A stretch of 56,538 bases of DNA from Lingula anatina (lineage: Eukaryota; Brachiopoda; Lingulata; Lingulida; Lingulidae), in the NCBI RefSeq assembly GCF_001039355.2, contig NW_019775559.1:1-56538 (forward strand). The letters are read 5' to 3'. The translations under genes and the position numbers were made by a program. Below are positions 52,256 to 56,538 of the stretch, piece after piece. Positions within the stretch are counted from its first letter, which is position 1. Each line of letters begins with the position of its first letter. The notes beneath the pieces are model-generated. The model did no database searches. It was not told where the DNA came from and saw only the letters and a list, made by a program, of their open reading frames with translations.

Positions 52256-55200
52256 AAGACGAACTCCAGGATATGTTCACTTCTCTTCTTTCCTATTATT
52301 AAATCTCACAGCATCTTCACTTGTATTGTTTCTTTCTATTTTATAACATTTTTTCAGGTGTTTATGCAGTGTTCCCTATCGATGACTTATCAAAGAACAG
52401 GTTGAAGTCTGTTGCAGTCCTTTTTCTCCACGTTGAAAGCAAGATAAATGGTTGTCCATAAAAATAGCCTCTGTTCTCAAATTGTGGCATGCATTCACAA
52501 AAAACCAGCTTTTTCAACAGTATCTCTCTTAATATTTCAGATACTTATTTTTGCAACTCTCATTTTTAATTCCTAGTAGATAGCTTTGTAACTAGAATAT
52601 AAAAGGGAAATGCACTCTTGTTCGATAATATTCGTCTAATAGGCACCAGGACAAGCCACGTTCTAATTCATCAGTACGTTGGTGTCTGTGACAAAAGATG
52701 AAAGAATATGCTTTCTTAGATTTTTAGTAGATTCGAATCCTTAGACATGCCTTATATCAATCATTATTAATGATGTTAATGCGGATTACGAACCAACAAT
52801 AAGTTCGCTTACACGCTAAACTCAAAACGATATCACTTGCATCCCACCGTAAGTTTGTGCTATAAAAACTAGATAGCCGTTTTACGATCGAGATATAGCT
52901 TTTACAGAGGGTTTATATAATGTAGGCCTAAATACACCAGCTAAATCGTAGAGACTTATTGCTTGAACAAAATTACCCTAAGTAAATCGGCATCGCTATT
53001 GTTTATTCAGAATACAACTTCACAGCTTAATTATATCAGGAAATTATATCGGATATAATTCCCTGATTATATCAAGGAGTTTCATAACAACTCCTTTCTT
53101 ACGGGTACATACCTTACAGGTAAAAATAAAATGTGGATGTAAAGTTAACAAGTTTTATAGCATCTTTCCAAACATTTTGTTTAAAAATACAAAGTGATTT
53201 ATGACAGAAAAATATACATTTTTTTAATATATCATACTTTGTATTGTGATATTTAGTCTGATGTCCTTAAAATGAAAAGGTCGAATGAAAACAATACTTT
53301 TAAAATTCATATTATTTTCTGCAAATAGACACCATGAGTTTCATTTAGCATCAAAGTCAAAAAATATATTTTCAGCTTTTGATACCTTAATTATAAAGAT
53401 TTTAGTGAGTCTTTCATTAAAAAAATAAACGTACAATAATGAAAAAGAAAACAACAGGGAGCAGCTAGGTTGTCGCAGCCGGCTCTCCGTACTGCCCTTA
53501 ATCACTTCGTATTAATAAGATGAACTACATCACTTCTCATGGGCCCTGGTTGCTCGCTTTTACTTAATGATTTTTACTCTAACTGTTCTCACATCTTTCA
53601 TTGTACATACTTTTCATGGGGTGCTTATATTCTTGATATGAAATCTTTCAAGGTTAATGTTTTCCATGGTATTGATCACATCATTATCATTGTCGGCATT
53701 CAGAACAGTGGACTAACTAGTCCAAGGATCAAATATGGTCGACCCACTGGAATATTTCACGGGATAATTAAGACGGCAAGCTTTTTAGTGGGTCGTCATA
53801 TTTTAGTATTTCTGGCTGTAGATCTACACTAAAAAAATTATTCTTTTCCCCACTCGGCTTCAATTGTGTCATCAAAATTTTATTTATTTTGTTGCCACAT
53901 ATGTGTATTATTTCTGTTTACGCCCCTGAAGAGCCTTTGGGGCGAAATTAAACGTCCATCGGGCATCAATGGATGGAGGAAACTATCTAATTTTTTTCTT
54001 TTTGTAAGCTCCCCAGCTAGAGCTGCGGGTCCTCAATACAACACAAAAGGGCCTACACGGTATCGGTAGTAGGTCGTGGAAAACGTTTTCCATTTGACTT
54101 GTCCTTCTGTTTTTTTATTTTTTATTTATTTATTATTATTTTTTTTTCAAAACTTCTAAGGCTGTATTCTGTATTTGTTGAGTTTGTGCGCATGCGCCTT
54201 GGATTGAATCTACAGGGCAGTGAAACACACAGGTAAATGCATTTTTACTTTTACTGGAAACTAGAAATAGTTGCCAAAACCAAGCATATTTGAAGCATTG
54301 TTTCAGCAGTGGATCCGGATATTTATTAATAGAAGACAACCAATTTTCGCAGTACACGCATGTTTGTTCTGATCTTGACAGCATCGGTCCGTTGCTATAA
54401 ATAAAGACGTTTAAAGTATATTGCGGGTTGTATTGGCGCGTGCGAATTTAGTGGAATTAATTCGTGTATAAAACTTTTTTGGCCTAATTTTGTTCAATTC
54501 AGTGTTGGTAAACACGGTCTTATTTGCTATACTATGAATTTGCAAGCTGTTGATTAGAAACGTTGGACCTTAATACTGGTTGTTTTCTAGAGTAAATTTC
54601 CGGGACCAATCACGGTTTTGAGAAAACAGTTGACAGTGGTTGAGGACGACATTATCCACCGATGGAGTATATAATTTTCTCAAGAAATTATTGAACCAAA
54701 CATGAATGCACCCCCAGAACCACGTATGAAAATGTCATAATTTTACCCTTTGACTCATGAATATAATTATTATGACCTATCTTGCTGAAGTTGTGTATGC
54801 AGAACCAGTCAAGGTGTCATACTTGTTTATCGTTGTTAGGGATGAAAAAATACAGCCTGCAGTAAGATATTGCAGTGTCTAATAAAGATGCATGTGGTCG
54901 TTTTTTTATAGCTGATTTCTTGTCGTAAAGGATACTGGCTCCTAATATAGAATTACTATCTATCTTCTCTGATTGACTATCCATCAGTGCATTTCAGCGC
55001 TTGCTTTCACTTTAACGGGTATCGTGTGTGTGTGTGTGCGCGTGCGTGCGTGCGTGCGTGTGTTCTGCTTTGATGACCTCAATATATTGTGATATATGAC
55101 ATTGCAATCAGAACATAAAAACCACTGATCTGAAGTGAATTACGAGAAAATAGTACCTTATACTATTCTAGCACTATACATGTGCCATGGCCCATAGGCC

Positions 55201-55627
55201 CATATGATACTTGTGTAACTTAAATTACTGCTTAATTGATTCCATAATTTCACTTAAAAATAGTGATTATCTTAAATATAAATAATCTGATACCTATATA
55301 CTGGTAGATGTTACCTTGATCACATATATAGACTTAATTAATTACACTATATATGGCTTACTCCATAAACCACATTATAATTCTCACGTTTCTGTGTTTT
55401 TTTCAGAATAAAAAAAAAAAAGCCTTTTAGTTACTCTCTTAATATCCAAACAGACCTAATTAAATATCACAGCAGCCTACTGAAATGTAAGCCCAGGATA
55501 TAATATATCTTTTGTAAATGAAATGGATATTACTTTTTATTCATTATATCATGATTTTGTCATTTTTCTTTTAGTTGTAGGAAGCAAGTGTGTCATATAG
55601 CATTGCTGTTATAATATCACACACAGA
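52256..55627. other. intergenic region between divergent genes
   Basis: Contains a hairpin at 53732-53802 (AATATGGTCGACCCACT / AGTGGGTCGTCATATT with a ~38-base loop), a palindrome near 53035-53075 (TTATATCAGGAAATTATATC, then TTCCCTGATTATATCA), T-rich runs near 54110-54145 and a (GT)n/(GC)n tract at 55022-55062. An 82-codon minus-strand frame (54384-54136) could be an upstream exon of the zinc-finger gene, but no convincing donor links it. Confidence 0.5.
55022..55062. repeat. (GT)n / GTGC microsatellite
   Basis: Pure GT run passing into GCGTGCGTGCGTGC units. Confidence 0.9.
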
Positions 55628-56391
55628 ATGTATGGGGTATGTATAATTTTTCATATGAGGCAGACAGATATATTATAACAAAACATCTGATATTGAATAT
55701 GGATAAATTTTTCTCAATATTTAATTGATTTTCTAGACCCATGTAGAGTTATTTGAGTATATAAAAACATATGTCTACATGTATTTGTGTATGTATAATT
55801 TAGAGTAACTATCCACAACCTGGTGGCATGGCAGGTGACATGGCATATCCACCAAGTTCTGGCCCCCCTCCACCCCCTGGCAGAGGAATGATGGGTGGTA
55901 GGTTCGATTTCTCTTACAGTTTAGATTCCCTTTATGAGGAAATTAATTCTGACAATTCTTGTAATAAATTTTTCAATTAAAGGCCTTCATTTTTATTTGT
56001 GATTTAATTAACATAGCTAATTTTAAAAAAAAAGAAATGATATACTAGAGTTTAAATTATTACTGCTTTATAACTTTTGTATTAAATCATGCTTTTTTCT
56101 CAAAGCCTAATTCTTTATACAAATGTTAACATATGAATGTAGAGATGTATGATATATTATAAATATATTCAGTTCACAAACCTTTTGGGCAGATAGATGA
56201 CATTTTAAATGTACTCTTTATTTTATTATTATTGTTTTTTTTAATTTCAGCTCCATTTGGAGGCATGGGTGGCATGGGAGGCATGGGAGGCATGGGCGGC
56301 ATGGGAGGCATGGGCATGGGAGGCATGGGCATGGGAGGCATGAACATGGGAGGCATGGGCATGGGAGGCATGGGCATGTCAGGCATGATGG
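55628..56391 (+). CDS. 5' part of a Pro- then Gly/Met-rich protein (cut by window end)
   Basis: Three exons that splice in phase: 55628-55636 (Met-Tyr-Gly only, donor GTATGT), 55804-55897 (SNYPQPGGMAGDMAYPP, then SGPPPPPGRGMMG) and 56251-56391, ending at a GTATGT donor with the rest beyond the window. The third exon is almost wholly GGM and GMGM repeats (about twelve), so the N-terminus is a disordered low-complexity region preceded by a proline run. The three-codon first exon is the least certain part; ATG context and the shared frame support it. Family not recognised: this composition occurs in unrelated RNA-binding, penta-EF-hand and chaperone proteins, and the folded domain that would decide lies outside the window. 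Confidence 0.68.
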
Positions 56392-56538
56392 GTATGTTAT
56401 TTGTCTTTTCAAGCATACAATTCACGCAAATAATCCAATCATGCACAAAAGGAATTTTTTGTATTTACATTTACAAAGTGGATTCTCGACTACACATATG
56501 CAAAAATACCGATATGTGAGCAGGCAAGCACACATGCA

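Noticed and set aside
54136-54384. Possible 5' exon of the zinc-finger gene
   Set aside because: Minus-strand frame with Cys residues, but no consensus donor in a phase that leads to an acceptor before 52255 could be shown.

Overview
The window is animal nuclear DNA: multi-exon genes with GT-AG introns, AT-rich spacers, many microsatellites and several families of short inverted-repeat transposons. The gene set (rhomboid-like protease, WDR45B/WIPI3, mitochondrial ECHS1, a C16orf89/UPF0764 homologue, an ARMH2-like helical protein, a C2H2 zinc-finger gene) is that of a bilaterian. Frequent TAGGCCTA- and TACATGTA-type words and the MITE content suggest a marine invertebrate, perhaps a non-vertebrate deuterostome; the taxon is an inference and the weakest part of this annotation. 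Gene models were built by eye from splice sites, reading phase and family resemblance; exons within each gene join in phase.

Layout. 0-2 kb: degenerate ~90-bp tandem repeats and microsatellites. 1.93-8.7 kb: two near-identical copies of one segment, separated and interrupted by single N bases. Each copy carries the last four exons of a C16orf89-like gene (minus strand), and only copy 2 is continuous with two more upstream exons (to 10.44 kb). Copy 1 alone holds a ~1-kb TIR transposon, copy 2 being the empty site. 9.6-14 kb: small hairpin MITEs and a decayed LINE reverse-transcriptase fragment. 14-26.1 kb: no gene recognised. 26.5-31.1 kb: six-exon rhomboid protease (minus). 31.1-34 kb: no gene recognised. 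34.3-37.5 kb: divergent pair, an ARMH2-like gene (minus) and an unrecognised two-pass membrane protein (plus), sharing a 192-bp promoter with ACGTCA motifs. 38.8-47.7 kb: divergent pair, WDR45B (ten exons, minus) and ECHS1 (eight exons, plus), with 307 bp between start codons. 48-50.8 kb: intergenic with an 81-bp inverted pair. 50.8-52.3 kb: zinc-finger coding exon (minus). 55.6 kb to the end: first three exons of a Gly/Met-rich protein (plus), cut by the window edge.

The genes do not form a pathway: ECHS1 acts in mitochondrial beta-oxidation, WDR45B in autophagy, the rhomboid in intramembrane proteolysis, and the C16orf89 homologue is probably secreted. The most informative signals are the duplicated segment with an occupied and an empty transposon site (probably two haplotypes placed in tandem), a 481-bp foldback element with 9-bp flanking repeats and GCCATCTT motifs inside ECHS1 intron 1, and a zinc-finger array in which the structural Leu of nearly every finger is Cys.
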